From NCBI RefSeq assembly GCF_050003625.1, contig NC_134398.1, positions 113,622,145 to 113,686,144 of the forward strand: a stretch of 64,000 nt of DNA. The letters run 5' to 3'. This document shows, in pieces, positions 23,704 through 35,411 of the stretch (positions are counted from its first letter, which is position 1; each line of letters begins with the position of its first letter). The notes below the pieces were generated by a model, which searched no databases, was not told the origin of the DNA, and saw only the letters and a list, made by a program, of their open reading frames with translations. Position numbers and translations under genes: made by a program. The DNA comes from Haematobia irritans. Its lineage: Eukaryota; Arthropoda; Insecta; Diptera; Muscidae.

Positions 23704-24637
23704 AAGGGTGATTTGTTAAGAGCTTGATAACTTTTTTTAAAAAAAAAAACGCATAAAATTTGCAAAATCTCATCGGTTCTTTATTTGAAACGTTAGATTG
23801 GTCCATGACATTTACTTTTTGAAGATAATTTAATTTAAATGTTGACCGCGGCTGCGTCTTAGGTGGTCCATTCGGAAAGTCCAATTTTGGGCAACTTTTT
23901 CGAGCATTTCGGTCGGAATAGCCCGAATTTCTTCGGAAATGTTGTCTTCCAAAGCTGGAATAGTTGCTGGCTTATTTCTGTAGACTTTAGACTTGCCGTA
24001 GCCCCACAAAAAATAGTCTAAAGGCGTCAAATCGCATGATCTTGGTGGCCAACTTACCGGTCCATTTCTTGAGATGAATTGTTCTCCGAAGTTTTCCCTC
24101 AAAATGGCCATAGAATCGCGAGCTGTGTGGCATGTAGCGCCATCTTGTTGAAACCACATGTCAACCAAGTTCAGTTCTTCCATTTTTGGCAACAAAAAGT
24201 TTGTTAGCATCGAACGATAGCGATCGCCATTCACCGTAACGTTGCGTCCAACAGCATCTTTGAAAAAATACGGTCCAATGATTCCACCAGCGTACAAACC
24301 ACACCAAACAGTGCATTTTTCGGGATGCATGGGCAGTTCTTGAACGGCTTCTGGTTGCTCTTCACTCCAAATGCGGCAATTTTGCTTATTTACGTAGCCA
24401 TTCAACCAGAAATGAGCCTCATCGCTGAACAAAATTTGTCGATAAAAAAGCGGATTTTCTGCCACTGATTTTGGTAATAAAATTCAATGATTTGCAAGCG
24501 TTGCTCGTTAGTAAGTCTATTCATGATGAAATGTCAAAGCATACTGAGCATCTTTCTCTTTGACACCATGTCTGAAATCCCACGTGATCTGTCAAATACT
24601 AATGCGTGAAAATCCTAACCTCAAAAGAATCACCCTT
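23704..24637 (-). mobile_element. Deleted IS630-Tc1-mariner element, DD41D type
   Basis: Termini AAGGGTGATTTGTTAAGAG and its counterpart AAGGGTGATTCTTTTGAGG, each flanked by TA (23702-23703, 24638-24639). The other F copy shows the empty CACATATATCTTTC. At 934 bp it is shorter than full-length relatives because part of the transposase is deleted. Confidence 0.85.
23830..24522 (-). pseudogene. mariner-like transposase lacking most of its DNA-binding domain
   Basis: The catalytic domain is open from about 24465 to 23830: FSDEAHFW (first Asp), WFQQDGATCHTAR (second Asp), then CDLTPLDYFLWGY, where the Asp of PLD is 41 residues after the second one, giving DD41D as in rosa-type elements. The N-terminus MNRLTNEQRLQIIEFYYQNQ is still present upstream (about 24522-24463) but is fused out of frame to the catalytic part: roughly 110-130 residues covering the helix-turn-helix are deleted. 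In relatives the protein would bind the terminal repeats and cut at TA. This copy cannot bind DNA, but the catalytic residues look intact. Confidence 0.75.
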
Positions 24638-24693
24638 TATATGTGGCATAAGTTGCTATATTCAATTGAATTGTCCAATTTCATCGATTTTGG

Positions 24694-25036
24694 CTATATT
24701 TTGTTGGGCGGATTTGTCTTATAAGCATCTGAAATTGCAAAGTTATACAAAATATAAGCAAAATATTATCAAATTCTACCGTTCATATTGATTTTTAACT
24801 TACGGTTTTCAAGAGTATTTCCTAAATCCAATAAGGATATCAGCTTAATTAGCATTAAACAGTAAGAATATTCAAAAAAATTACCATTACAAGACCTGTC
24901 TACCTGCAAGTGAAAATAATTCTTTTTATTAAATTTAAATTTTGGTTTTATTAAAAACGGACAAAATACCGTTTATAGAAAAACTTACCACATTGAAAAA
25001 TCCATCCAGTAGGTACATTATTGGAATCATATCCAT
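24694..25036 (-). CDS. Three-exon mini-gene in F copy 2
   Basis: Exons (transcription order) 25036-24989, 24903-24804 and 24728-24694, again 48, 100 and 35 nt; introns 85 and 75 bp with GTAAGT donors and CAG acceptors. Compared with copy 1 the peptide differs at about four positions (I to M, F to C, V to F, R to I) with one silent change, and no stop or frameshift. Frame and splice sites are kept, but the substitutions do not look constrained. See 19274 for the possible ELOVL relation. Confidence 0.4.
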
Positions 25037-25145
25037 GGACTAATGGACGTTTTTGAAATTATTCTCACAATATATTTGAAATAAAAAATATTATAAAATT
25101 AGACATAATTTCCACTTGTCAGTATAGCATTTAGTATTTAATGTG

Positions 25146-25356
25146 TATATTAAGTTCAAGTTTAGAGGCTAAAATCGCAATTTGCATGATAAGTTTTCTT
25201 TAATAATCCATTATAAAAAAAATAATCTTTATAAAAAACTTGGTTTGGGCTATTTTCCATCAAGTTATATTTAAATTTGTATCGAAGACGTATAATTTTA
25301 TACTTTTTTTAGTGATTTATTTTTAATTTTAGCGGCTAAACTCGAATTTAGTACTC
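25146..25356 (-). mobile_element. MITE G in F copy 2, uninterrupted
   Basis: Ends TATATTAAGTTCAAGTTTAG and CTAAACTCGAATTTAGTACTC. It preserves the empty site of the Helentron-like element found in copy 1 (ATTTATTTTTAATTTTAGC at 25325-25343). Confidence 0.6.
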
Positions 25357-26574
25357 ACCTGTAGGAATTGCTGTAACATAAAAAATATATATTAAAAAAA
25401 ATGGGCGCATCTCCAACCTGTGATCCAGATGTATAACAAATATAGATCATCCTATTACCACTCATGTTGTATATTTTTTATGTAAATCAATTAAAAATCC
25501 GCACTAATTTTAAACTATTAACAGAAATATACAGTTCCTTAATCTGTTGTTTGTTTTTTTTTATCAATAAAAAGCGTTTTTGAATACTCTAACATCACAT
25601 CATTCACTTCTCAGTTTCTAAAATGTTCCGAATAAATGTATTTTCATTAATAAACACCAATACCGCACATACAATTTTGCAAAATTAAATCCACGTGTGC
25701 ACTTCATAAATGCATCAACATAACTGAATGCAACAATAAAACTCAAAGACACAAATAGTCATAAAGGATACATACCTGCCGTAAAGAAAAACAACTCCAC
25801 ACACACACGATCCCTTTCTGATCTCGCTATTGCAAGAAAACAAATCTCACCACAAAAAATACCAACAGCACACAAGGAACATTCCATTGTCTCTAGAATC
25901 AAAACAACCAACAACAGCATAAATAACGCAATAACAAACACAAACAATCAAACGAGATATACACAAAATGTCTCTAAAAACTCCCTCACATGATGCACTC
26001 ACATTTTCCAGTAGCACGTTTATTGATTAGTTGGAATTCTATCTATAAGTTAAGGTAAAATATATACCAAATCTATGAGGAATCTATAAAAATTATATAC
26101 ACCTGTCAAGGATTATATTAACTAATTTTTATTCTATTTTAACAAAAATGTTCAATGTGAGTAAAAACACTCCAACATATAGTAAAAAGGGAAATAATCT
26201 GTAGGTAGCCATCGTACGAATCGGTAATGTCGTTAAGTTAATTTTTACTACAAAAACTTTTTTCCATACAAAATTTTTTCTTAGTAAATTGTCCACATTT
26301 CGTAGTAAGATTTTTATATTGCCCATGTATTTTTATAATAGAATCAACGATGCATTAACTACTGTGTTGGAAATTTATTTAAGGAAAAATCCTTCCCATT
26401 TCGTAGTTAGTGAACTAAAAACCATTTACTGAATTTTTATAAGTTTTGCTTTAGCTAAGTTAATTTTCGTTGTGGTTACGAAAAATGAACTATATTACAG
26501 TAAATTTGTTGAACTATGTGGAAGTCAAAATGGTCCTTAAATTTACAAGACACTTTTTTTTCTGTGTATGAATA

Positions 26575-27575
26575 TTTTTATGTAAACCAATTTAAAACCG
26601 CACTGATTTTAAATTATTAATAGAAATATACAGTTTCTTAATATGTGATTTATTTTAGAGTTATTTATTTTTTTATCAATATAAAGTGTTTTTGTTTTCT
26701 CTTACATCACACCATTCACTTATCAGTTTCTAAAATGTTACGAAATAAATGTATTTTTATGAATAAACACAAATACCGCACGCAAGCCCACCACGTGTGC
26801 GCTTCATAAATGCATCAACAGAACTGAATGCACCAATAAAACTCAAAGACACAAATAGTCATAAAGGACACATATGTAAAGAAAAACAACTCCACACACA
26901 CACACATGATCCCTTTCTGATCTCGCTATTGCAACAAAACAACTATCACCACAAAAGATACCAACAACACACATTCCATAACATCATCGCAATAACAAAC
27001 ACAAACAAAAAAAAGATGATGCAATAATTTCATAATTTCTTCTCACTTCAATTTCCAGTATCACGTTTATTGATTAGTTGGTATTCAATCTATAGGATAA
27101 GGTAAAATATATTCAAAATTTACGAGGAATCCATAAAAAATTATATACACCCGTCAAGGATCAATGTGAGGAAATATACTCCAACTTATAGTAAAAACCG
27201 AAATAAGCTGTAGGAAGCCGCCATACGAATCGGTACTGTGGTTAAGTTAATTTTTACTACAAAAATTTTTTTCCATACAAAAATTTTTCTTAGTAAATTG
27301 TCCACATTTCGTAGTAAGATTTTTATATTGCCTATGTCTTTTTATAATACAATCAACGATGCATTAACTATTGTATTGGAAATTTATTTAAGGAAAAATC
27401 CGTCCCATTTCGTAGTTAGTGAACTAAAAAACATTTACTGAAGTTTTATAAGTTTTCCTTTAGCTAAGTTAATTTTCGCAGTGGTTACGAAAAATGAACT
27501 ATATTACAGTAAATTTTTTGAACTATGTGGAAGTTAAACTGGTCCTAAAATTAACAAGACACCTTTTTTTCTGTG
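26575..27575 (-). mobile_element. Element F, copy 3, outer part only
   Basis: Same orientation as copy 2, ending ACACCTTTTTTTCTGTG at 27575. It has the terminal 1 kb only; the frames kept in the other copies are broken here. It directly abuts copy 2. Confidence 0.7.
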
Positions 27576-27694
27576 TGTTTATCCTAATTTAGTTTTTCTC
27601 AGACATTGATATTGATTTTATACTTGATGTCATTGTTGTGATTTAATATCAATCTGTCGTTATGAAACAATTTGATTATGCATTTCTATCACTA

Positions 27695-28219
27695 CACTCA
27701 AAAAAAAGTGAACTCTCTATTTCACTAAAGCCATATTAACTTTATATTAGTTCATAGAATCATTATGTTTGGAAAAAGTTTATTTTAGTCAAATAATTTT
27801 TTGCGTATGTTAGTTAAATGAACTAAAAAACGGGAAAAGGTAATACACAAATAAAGCATAAAGATTTCCTAATTTCGTATTTCTTACAAAATAGTTCATT
27901 ATTTCTTTAAATTTGTAAATTTTACTAAAAATGTGTCCATCGTGAACTTCGTATGTCACTAAAGACATTCTTGCAATTTTGAACTCCAAGATTTCTCTTA
28001 AAACTCCAAAAAAAAAAAATTTTCTTTAACTACTGAAAAAATTTAGTTATGTCTAATAAATTTTCTTGAATTTTTCGAAAAATATTTACTTATTTTTGCC
28101 ATATCGGAGTGATGCCAGCGCTTGTAATACCGTTTAGTTAAAATTTTCTAAAAAAGTTCCAAATTTTCTAAAATTAATCGAAAGTTATCTTTCCTGGTGG
28201 GTTCACTGTTTTTTCAGTG
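27695..28219 (+). mobile_element. Family E MITE, complete (525 bp)
   Basis: Termini CACTCAAAAAAAAGTGAACTC and GGGTTCACTGTTTTTTCAGTG, with TA on both sides (27693-27694, 28220-28221). No coding capacity. Confidence 0.8.
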
Positions 28220-28305
28220 TAGGTCTACTGTCAACCTGTAATGGAAGTGATTAAGCTCTGTTATGCATGAGGGCTAAAAAATGCTTTACGTTTTTCATTT
28301 GTTAG

Positions 28306-28449
28306 GGACCCTGCGATATTGTCATCCAAACTGATGAGGATAATCATTGGCTAGAAAATGAAATTGCGGCTAATGGTGAAACTGCTGATATTCCCTATTT
28401 TGTTTGTTCCGGATATTTACTGCATACGGCAGCAACCAACCATCCATAG
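28306..28449 (+). CDS. Exon-like 47-aa frame in a unique island
   Basis: Preceded by a pyrimidine-rich acceptor (TTTTTCATTTGTTAG) that ends exactly at the upstream in-frame TAG. The frame begins GPCDIVIQTDEDNHW and ends LLHTAATNHP before a TAG. Composition is far from the surrounding AT-rich DNA: acidic, with Cys, Trp and His. Shortly after, CTACTTGTAG then GGACTCTATGAAGGG followed by AAG-GTAAAC (28478-28535) looks like a second small exon. I do not recognise the protein. It could be a piece of a host gene left between MITEs, or captured DNA. Confidence 0.3.
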   Translation, partial: GPCDIVIQTDEDNHWLENEIAANGETADIPYFVCSGYLLHTAATNHP

Positions 28450-28609
28450 AATATAAACAAATTTAATCTACTTGTAGGACTCTATGAAGGGCTGTTAAGC
28501 GAGAGAATGACGGAGTTAGTTTGAATGAAGGTAAACAGTCCCGTTGGCATAAACGTGTAATACAATAGCGGAAAACGATGAGTTCAGATTTTACAACAGT
28601 ACGAGTATA

Positions 28610-29438
28610 CACTGAAAAAACAGTGAACCCTTTTCCATTGCAAAATGAACTAAACTGTAGTAATATTGACCATGATTTAGCCCTTAAGATTTTTTTTCAA
28701 CTTGTCTAGTTTATAATTCTCTTAAATTTTAGTTCATCTATAACATTGTATTTTAGTTTATTTTTACAACACCATAAGATTTATATACCCCTACCAAGTT
28801 AAAAAGTCAGTATTATTTTGGTTTACTTGCTTATTTTTTGGGAAACCCGATAATAAAAATTGGTTAACAGTCTCTTTAAAATGTCGACGACTAAACTATT
28901 TTTAAATCAATCATTCCACAGTACAGAGAAATTAAATAATTAAAGGAACAACAAACCGTTTTACTATTATGAAAATTTTCATACATTAAAATTAAAATTT
29001 CTTTAAGCAAAAGTACTTTATTATAAAAACTTATGATGAAAATTTTTAATACAATGTTTTTCGTGAATAAAACTTATGACCACGTGGAACAGAGAGTAGT
29101 TCATTTGAACTCGCTGTTTGGACTTTTTGACTTATCCTTTTTTATTCATCGTAGGTAATTTTTTCACATATCTTGCTGGAAAAAATGGAAGGAATAATAA
29201 AAATTTTTAAAAATAAACAACATGTAATGAATTATAATTTTTTAATTCTTTATTTTAGCTTGCAACTCACCATATTTGGGGGCATTTTATCAAATGGTGT
29301 AAGGAATTCAACTTTTCTTTGGAAAACGTATCTCATAAAATTTTTACCTGAAACAATTAGAGAAATAATTAAGTACTCTATATAAACTCATAAAAGTATG
29401 TTGTTATCGATGTGAAGGATATAATAAAATAAATATTC
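28610..29438 (+). mobile_element. Family E MITE, first of a direct series
   Basis: Starts CACTGAAAAAACAGTGAACCC after TA (28608-28609). The next copies start at 29441 and 30914 in the same orientation, each after TA. The right end runs directly into the next copy, so individual limits are blurred. Confidence 0.65.
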
Positions 29439-29440
29439 TA

Positions 29441-30911
29441 CACTAAAAAAACAGTGAACCTTTTCCATTGCAAAATGAACTAAACTGTAGTAATATTGAC
29501 CATAATTTAGCCCTTAAGATTTGTTTCAATTTGTCTAGTTTATAATTCTCTCAAATTTTAGTTAATCTATAACATTGTATTTTAGTTCATTTTTACAACA
29601 CCATAAGATTTATATACCCCTACCAAGTTAAAAAGTCAGTATTATATTGGTTTACTTAGGTTAGGTTAGGTGGTAGCCCGATGTATCAGGTTCACTTAGA
29701 CTATTCAGTCCATTGTGATACCACAGTGGTGAACTTCTCTCTTATCACTGAATGCTGCCCGATTCCATGTTAAGCTCAATGACAAGGGACCTCCTTTTTA
29801 TAGCCGAGTCCGAACGGCGTTCCACATTGCAGTGAAACCACTTAGAGAAGCTTTGAAACCCTCAGAAATGTCACCAGCATTACTGAGGTGGGATAATCCA
29901 CCGCTTTTGGTTTACTAGCTTATGTTTTGGGAAACCCGATAATAAAAATTGGTTAACAGTCTCTTTAAAATGTCGACGACTAAACTATTTTTAAATCAAT
30001 CATTCCACAGTACAGAGAAATTAAATAATTAAAGGAACAACAAACAAAATATTATGAAAATTTTCATACAATAAAATTAAACTTTCTTTAAGCAAAAGTA
30101 CTTTATTATAAAAACTTATGATGAAAGTTCTTAATACAATGTTTTTGTGAATAAAACTTATGACCACGTGGAACAAGAAAGTAGTTTAGTTTAACACGCT
30201 TTTTGGACATTTTGACTTTTCCTTAGTTTTTTATTCATCGTAAGTATATTTTTCACATATCTTGCTGAAAAAAATGGAAGAAATTATGAAAATTGTTAAA
30301 AATGAACATGTAATAAAATATAAATTTTTAGCTCTTTAAATTAGCTTGTAATTTACTATATTTGGGGGCATATATTGGTGTAAGGAATTCAACTTTTCTT
30401 TGATAAACGTACCATAAAGTTTGTACCTGAAACAATTAGAGAAATAATGCATTAAGTAATAATTTAACTCATAAAATTGTGTTGTTATCGATGTGAAGGA
30501 CATAATACAATAAATATTCTTGTTAAAAGAAAGCCAATATATAATATAAAACTTACCAATTCTCTATTACATTGTACGCTGAGGTTAAAAAGTTATCGAA
30601 ATTCATTTGGGGTTATTCTGAAATTAAATATTTATTTTTTACATTAAATAAAAAACATTAAATTGGTTTCCAAAAAATCTAATTAAAGAAATAATATGCA
30701 TAAAAAAGTAAATATTTTGGTTAAAAGAATGTTAAAGAAAGCTTACCAATTCATAAAAATGTTTCCAAATTGTTATTCTGAAATTAAATATTTTTTTTAC
30801 GTTAAAAATATTAAATTGGTTTCCAAAAATATTTGATTAATGTAATACTAAAATAAGGTATTAAAAACCTGTAATTTTGATAATAAAAAGTTCATAAAAA
30901 CGTAAATATTC
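29441..30911 (+). mobile_element. Family E MITE, second of the series
   Basis: Starts CACTAAAAAAACAGTGAACC. Very similar to 28610-29438 for its first 1 kb, apart from the SINE inserted at 29657-29906. The last 400 bp (TACCAATTCTCTATTA, AAATTAAATATTTATTTT blocks) are themselves repeated. Confidence 0.6.
29657..29906 (-). repeat. LINE-tail SINE with target duplication
   Basis: 250 bp bounded by TTGGTTTACT (29647-29656 and 29907-29916), which occurs once in the unoccupied E copies. Minus strand: hairpin GGTGGATTATCCCACC, TATAAAAAGGAGG, and 3' end CCACCTAACCTAACCTAA. The last 65-70 bp match the LOA-like LINE tail at 44583-44660, so the LINE probably mobilised it. Confidence 0.8.
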
Positions 30912-30913
30912 TA

Positions 30914-31560
30914 CACTGAAAAAGCAGTGAACCCTTTTCCATTGCAAAATGAACTAAACTGTAGTAATATTGACCATGATTTAGCCCTTAAGATTTTTTT
31001 CAATTTGTCTAGTTTATAATTCTCTTAAATTTTAGTTCATCTATAACATTGTATTTTAGTTCATATTTACAACACCATAAGATTTATATACCCCTACCAA
31101 GTTAAAAAGTCAGTATTACTCTGGTTTACTTGCTTATTTTTTGTGAAACCCGATAATAAAAATTGGTTAACAGTCTCTTTAAAATGTCGACGACTAAACT
31201 ATTTTTAAATCAATCATTCCACAGTACAGAGAAATTAAATAACTAAGGGAACAACAAACCGTTTTACTATTATGAAAATGTTTATACATTAAAATTAAAC
31301 TTTCTTTAAGCAAAAGTACTTTATTATAAAAACTTATGATGAAAGTTCTTAATACAATGTTTTTTTGTGAATAAAAATTATGACCACGTGGAACAGAGGG
31401 TAGTTCATTTGAACTCGCTGTTTGTACATTTTGACTTATCCTTTTTTTATTCATCGTCGGTAATTTTTTTACATATCTTGCTGGAAAAAATGGAAACTAT
31501 AATGAAAATTCTTAAAAATTAACACTATGTAATGAAATATAATTTTTCTTCATTCGTCAA
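30914..31560 (+). mobile_element. Family E MITE, third of the series
   Basis: Starts CACTGAAAAAGCAGTGAACC; same block order as the two copies before it, fading out after about 650 bp. Confidence 0.6.
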
Positions 31561-32890
31561 AATGACGACACGTAATTTCATTTTCGATTTAAAATGCATT
31601 TTAGTCTATTGGGAAATGGTAAATTTAAGTTATACCGTTTTATGAATTGTTGTTTTATACTACTTAAAACCAAATTGAATAGGAAAATAAATTCAAGTTT
31701 GGTTCATTTTTTCGCTCACGATGAAATCAGCAGTAGTCAAAATAACGAAGGATGACGTTAATGTACAAAAAATAAGGATGACTGTCGAGGGTTAAAAGAA
31801 AGTTAAAGTATCCTTACCAATTCACTATTAAATTACTAGCAAAGGAGTACTAAAAATTTTTCCAAATTTTTAAGGGGTTATTCTGAAATTAAATATTTGT
31901 TTTTACATTAAAAATAATACATTGGTTTCCAAAACAATTTGAGTAAATAAATACTAAAATAAGGTATTGAAAACCTCTAATTTGATCATAAAAAGGTCAC
32001 AAAAACGTAAATACTCTAGTTGAAATAAAGCCAATTTTTAAAAGAAAACTTACCAATTCTCTATTTTTTAAATTTGTTCGAATCCATCTGGAGTTGCTCT
32101 GAAATTAAATATTGTTTTTACAACAAAGAAAAACATTAAACTGGTTTTAAAAAAAAATTAATTAACAAATAATATATATAAAAATATTCTTTTTAAAAGA
32201 AAGTCATATAAAAAAAACTTACCAATTTATGAATAAACTATACGCTGAGATATAACAAAAATTTGGCAAATTCATCTGGAATTGAATATTAATTTTTTAC
32301 ATAGAATAATAAAAATTTCAATACACTTTTAATTTAAACACATTTTCCTAAATATTCTTAACAACTTTTTTTCTAAACTACCGATAAAATATTAATAACT
32401 TTCATTTAAAAGGTTTAATAAACAAACACCAATATATGTCTCAAAAATCCAAAATATGCCATGCCTTTATATTCCCTTGTTGCATACCTGCTTAAAAGAT
32501 GCAACAGCCCACGCCAACGTCAACTATGCAACTGAAGCATGCCAAACAAAGCCAAAACATTCCTACAACAACAAAAACACATGTGCCTTTATTGAAAACA
32601 ACACCTCATCCAGCCAAATAAACCATCCGCGAATAACAAACACACACACAAACCACTAAATGAACAAAAATAAAAACAACCCCACGCTCATGTATACACA
32701 ACAAAACTCAAGTAACATCATCTTTACATTTATCACATTCCACTATGCCGATAAAGATCTCTGTACTATGCATTAGTTCATCGCATCTGCTGACAATTTA
32801 CTCTAAGAATAATATTCGTAAAGGCACCCCAGTTTATGAACAATGAAACGTTTAACTTAAAATTTGCAAAATTTTCATGAAATGATATCT
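31561..32890. other. AT-rich stretch with repeated short blocks
   Basis: Contains several diverged repeats of CTTACCAATTCTCTATT and GAAATTAAATATT spaced 150-250 bp, related to the end of the E series. The stretch 32456-32760 is richer in CA (ACAACAACAAAAACAC). No supportable gene. Confidence 0.4.
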
Positions 32891-33341
32891 ACCATTTTTG
32901 ACGAAAATGTCTATAAATTTAATTACATGTGAACTAAAAATATTTCATTGGGTAATGTTTTACCAACAATTATTAACTATAGGAATTGTCAGTAAGAAAT
33001 TGCTATCCACTTTCAAGTTCATTTTTCGTAAAAAAATATTTTCTCATACGAAAAAATCTTATAGTAAATTGCACTTATTACTTAGAAAATACTTTACATT
33101 TCACAAGTAGTTTTATAGCATGACAAACGAATTTTTAACTACCAGTTAAGAATTTTTTAAGGAAATTTCCATCGTATTTTGTAGGCCATGAACTAAACGA
33201 TTGCTACTTAGAATTTGTAAAATTTCCTTTCGAGTAGTTAAGTTTCGTTAAAGATACGAAAAATGAACTAAAATTCTGGAAAATTCTTGTAATAAATCAT
33301 TGTAAAAATTTTCTTAAATTTACGAGACACTTTTTTCTGTG
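32891..33341 (-). mobile_element. F-like terminal fragment, diverged
   Basis: Ends TACGAGACACTTTTTTCTGTG then TA (33342-33343). Contains TCATTTTTCGTAAAAAAAT and TTTTTAAGGAAATTTCC words in the order of the F outer end, but is much diverged. Confidence 0.5.
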
Positions 33342-33343
33342 TA

Positions 33344-33869
33344 ATCTAAACGGCCCCAATCCCCTACTTCCTCGTATTAATAGTCACATCCATTCTTGTT
33401 ATGCAAACGGAACAGAATTAACCCATAAGAAAGATGATGAAAAACAAGCTCTCTGCCTCAATCTGACGACGGATATATGTGAATAGAGACGGTCGTTTGA
33501 TTTTGTCTGATGGCAACGGCGTGGTTTTCTGAGCAGCAATAATTGAGCATAATTATATTTATTAAGCTGTGTTTCCTACTTAGCCCATATGATATTTTCC
33601 GCGGTAACAAGATGTAAAAACATTTTGTTGAATGCTCCCTTCTCATAGATATTCTATATAGCGCATAGTGTTCCGGAAAGTGAAAAATTTAGGATAATTA
33701 TATGTAGGTTGCTTTTTTTGTGTGATAATCTTCAGAGTTATGAGGAAATAATGGATTTGATGCAAAATAACTGCTACAAATGCCAAAAGCGTGTACTTTC
33801 AAGTTTGAAAAAATCAGTACTTCCATAAGTTGTAGGATTGCTGAAGAAATCATCCAATATACAATCAGA
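33344..33869. other. Unassigned, low-repeat stretch
   Basis: No frame or repeat that I can match elsewhere in the window. Base composition is slightly richer in GC than its surroundings; possibly single-copy DNA. Confidence 0.35.
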
Positions 33870-34083
33870 GAAGGAATATGATCACCTCAAACTTGTTTCA
33901 AGAGCAAAATGTTATTTTTGGATGGTGACCATGTAACATGTTTGTCGCAATCATGTTATTTTCTCGGAAAGTATATATATGATGTCGGTAAGCATATAAT
34001 GCTTGATGAGAAAACAACATTTTTGCTACAAAACAGTTAAATGGTCACCGTACAAAAATAACATTTTGCTCCTTCTCTGCGTG
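33870..34083 (-). mobile_element. MITE B relative, partial
   Basis: Right end AACATTTTGCTCCTTCTCTGCGTG resembles the right terminus of B at 13020-13038. Contains GGTGACCATGTAACATG and TTAAATGGTCACC, like B subterminal words. Left end not found. Confidence 0.5.
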
Positions 34084-35040
34084 CACACATCCCAAAAAAT
34101 TTATGAAATTACTTAAGGGCGAAAAAACAAATGCATTTGCACTAACACAAAATACCAATGCAAATTTTGTTTGGCGTAGGAGACGCATTTCTCTGATATA
34201 AATTATTTTCCTTGTCCAAAAGTCAATAATATTGACCAAAAGTAGATAATGTAGTAGCGAATCATCTAAAAAATTTGTATCTTTACATCAAAGAAAATAT
34301 TGTTTGACTAAGATCAACTTTAATACTTCTGAAATTAATGAAATCGTCTTTAATTTTGTTTGATTTTTGTATCGTTCAAAAAAGTTTCAAAAATAGAGGA
34401 TTTTGTCAATACTTTATTTTAAGGACGTGTTAACTATGTTTCTAATTCAAGTTATCGTTTTTTAAGGACTTCGATAGCACATGAAGAAAACAGCTGATGA
34501 AACGAATAATTTCAAATTTGTTTCCTATAATCAAGTACGCAAAACTCAAATTTAAAATATAATTGTGTCTTAAATTGTGTCCTTAATTCAATTCTCCTCT
34601 TCTTTGGCTCGTATTCAATACCAAAATCTTTGGCACCGGGGATGATTCCTCACCTTCTAAAATTTGAATGAATTGTCAGGCCAAAATTGTGAAAATATAC
34701 ATTTTTTCTAATCAATGTACGAGTAATCTCATACAATCGAAAAGAACTTTTAAAATGGAGAAACCCGAGTTCATTCGCATTCGAGTGACTGCTTCGAATG
34801 GGTTTTTGTAAAATGTAAGGGAACAGGACATTGTAAATTTTCTTCGATATACGCTGAACAAAATATTGTCGTACGCACAAAGATATAATGTCCTTAAAAC
34901 ATAATAGCCATTAGAAGACACATTTCTCTTAACATTTTTTACTTGAACAAAAACCGATAAACTTTCCATTAAAGGCATTTTGTACTTTGGTCTATGGGGT
35001 TCAAATTTAAAATGCATATTTTTGCATAAAATAAAGTTCG
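34084..35040. other. Unassigned stretch
   Basis: Overlapping frames on the minus strand near 34650-35110 have no recognisable motif, and the codon use looks random. No repeat match seen. I do not call a gene here. Confidence 0.35.
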
Positions 35041-35044
35041 CTTG

Positions 35045-35310
35045 AACAGAGGACAGCATACTCTCTCGGTCTCTCTTTCTAAACACATATATGTTCATAT
35101 GCAATTCCAAATTAATGTATCTTTACACCCACACATATTATATTTAAAAAATGTTATGTCCCAAACAAAATATATTATAAATATATGTCTCAAACATGTT
35201 ATGCTAGTTTATGAACATTATATGCTTGCACTTAAAAATAATGTGCTAAAACTTTGAGTTCCAAACATATAATTTTTACACCGAAACAAAACAGTTTTTT
35301 CGTCCGTGTA
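35045..35310 (+). mobile_element. D-family end fragment
   Basis: CATATG/AACATATAAT-rich DNA (TATGTCCCAAACAAAATAT, GTTCCAAACATATAATTT) with ACCGAAACAAAACAGTTTTT at the right, resembling D termini. Both true ends are missing. Confidence 0.45.
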
Positions 35311-35411
35311 GATATTAGATGAGCATATGCTTTAAATGCACTACTTATTTCATGACCGAAGGTATGAATGGGATGAAGTTCTTACCTCCTAGGAAATGCG
35401 TATGTAAATGT

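Larger units (their letters stand above)
23680..26566 (-). mobile_element. Element F, copy 2 (inverted, with mariner inside)
   Basis: Outer end ACACTTTTTTTTCTGTG at 26566 followed by TA; homologous to copy 1 in the opposite direction. It keeps MITE G (25146-25356) and the mini-gene, lacks the hAT and Helentron insertions of copy 1, and has its own mariner at 23704-24637. Inner boundary approximate. Confidence 0.75.

Noticed and set aside
15241..26566. Whole 15241-26566 region as one giant foldback transposon
   Set aside because: TA lies at both outer ends, but the sequence right of 26566 does not return to the satellite interrupted at 15240, so the two F copies look like separate insertions or a rearranged pair.
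34650..35110. 132-aa minus-strand frame near 34712-35110
   Set aside because: No motif, overlapping frames, and no start context or splice evidence; treated as chance.
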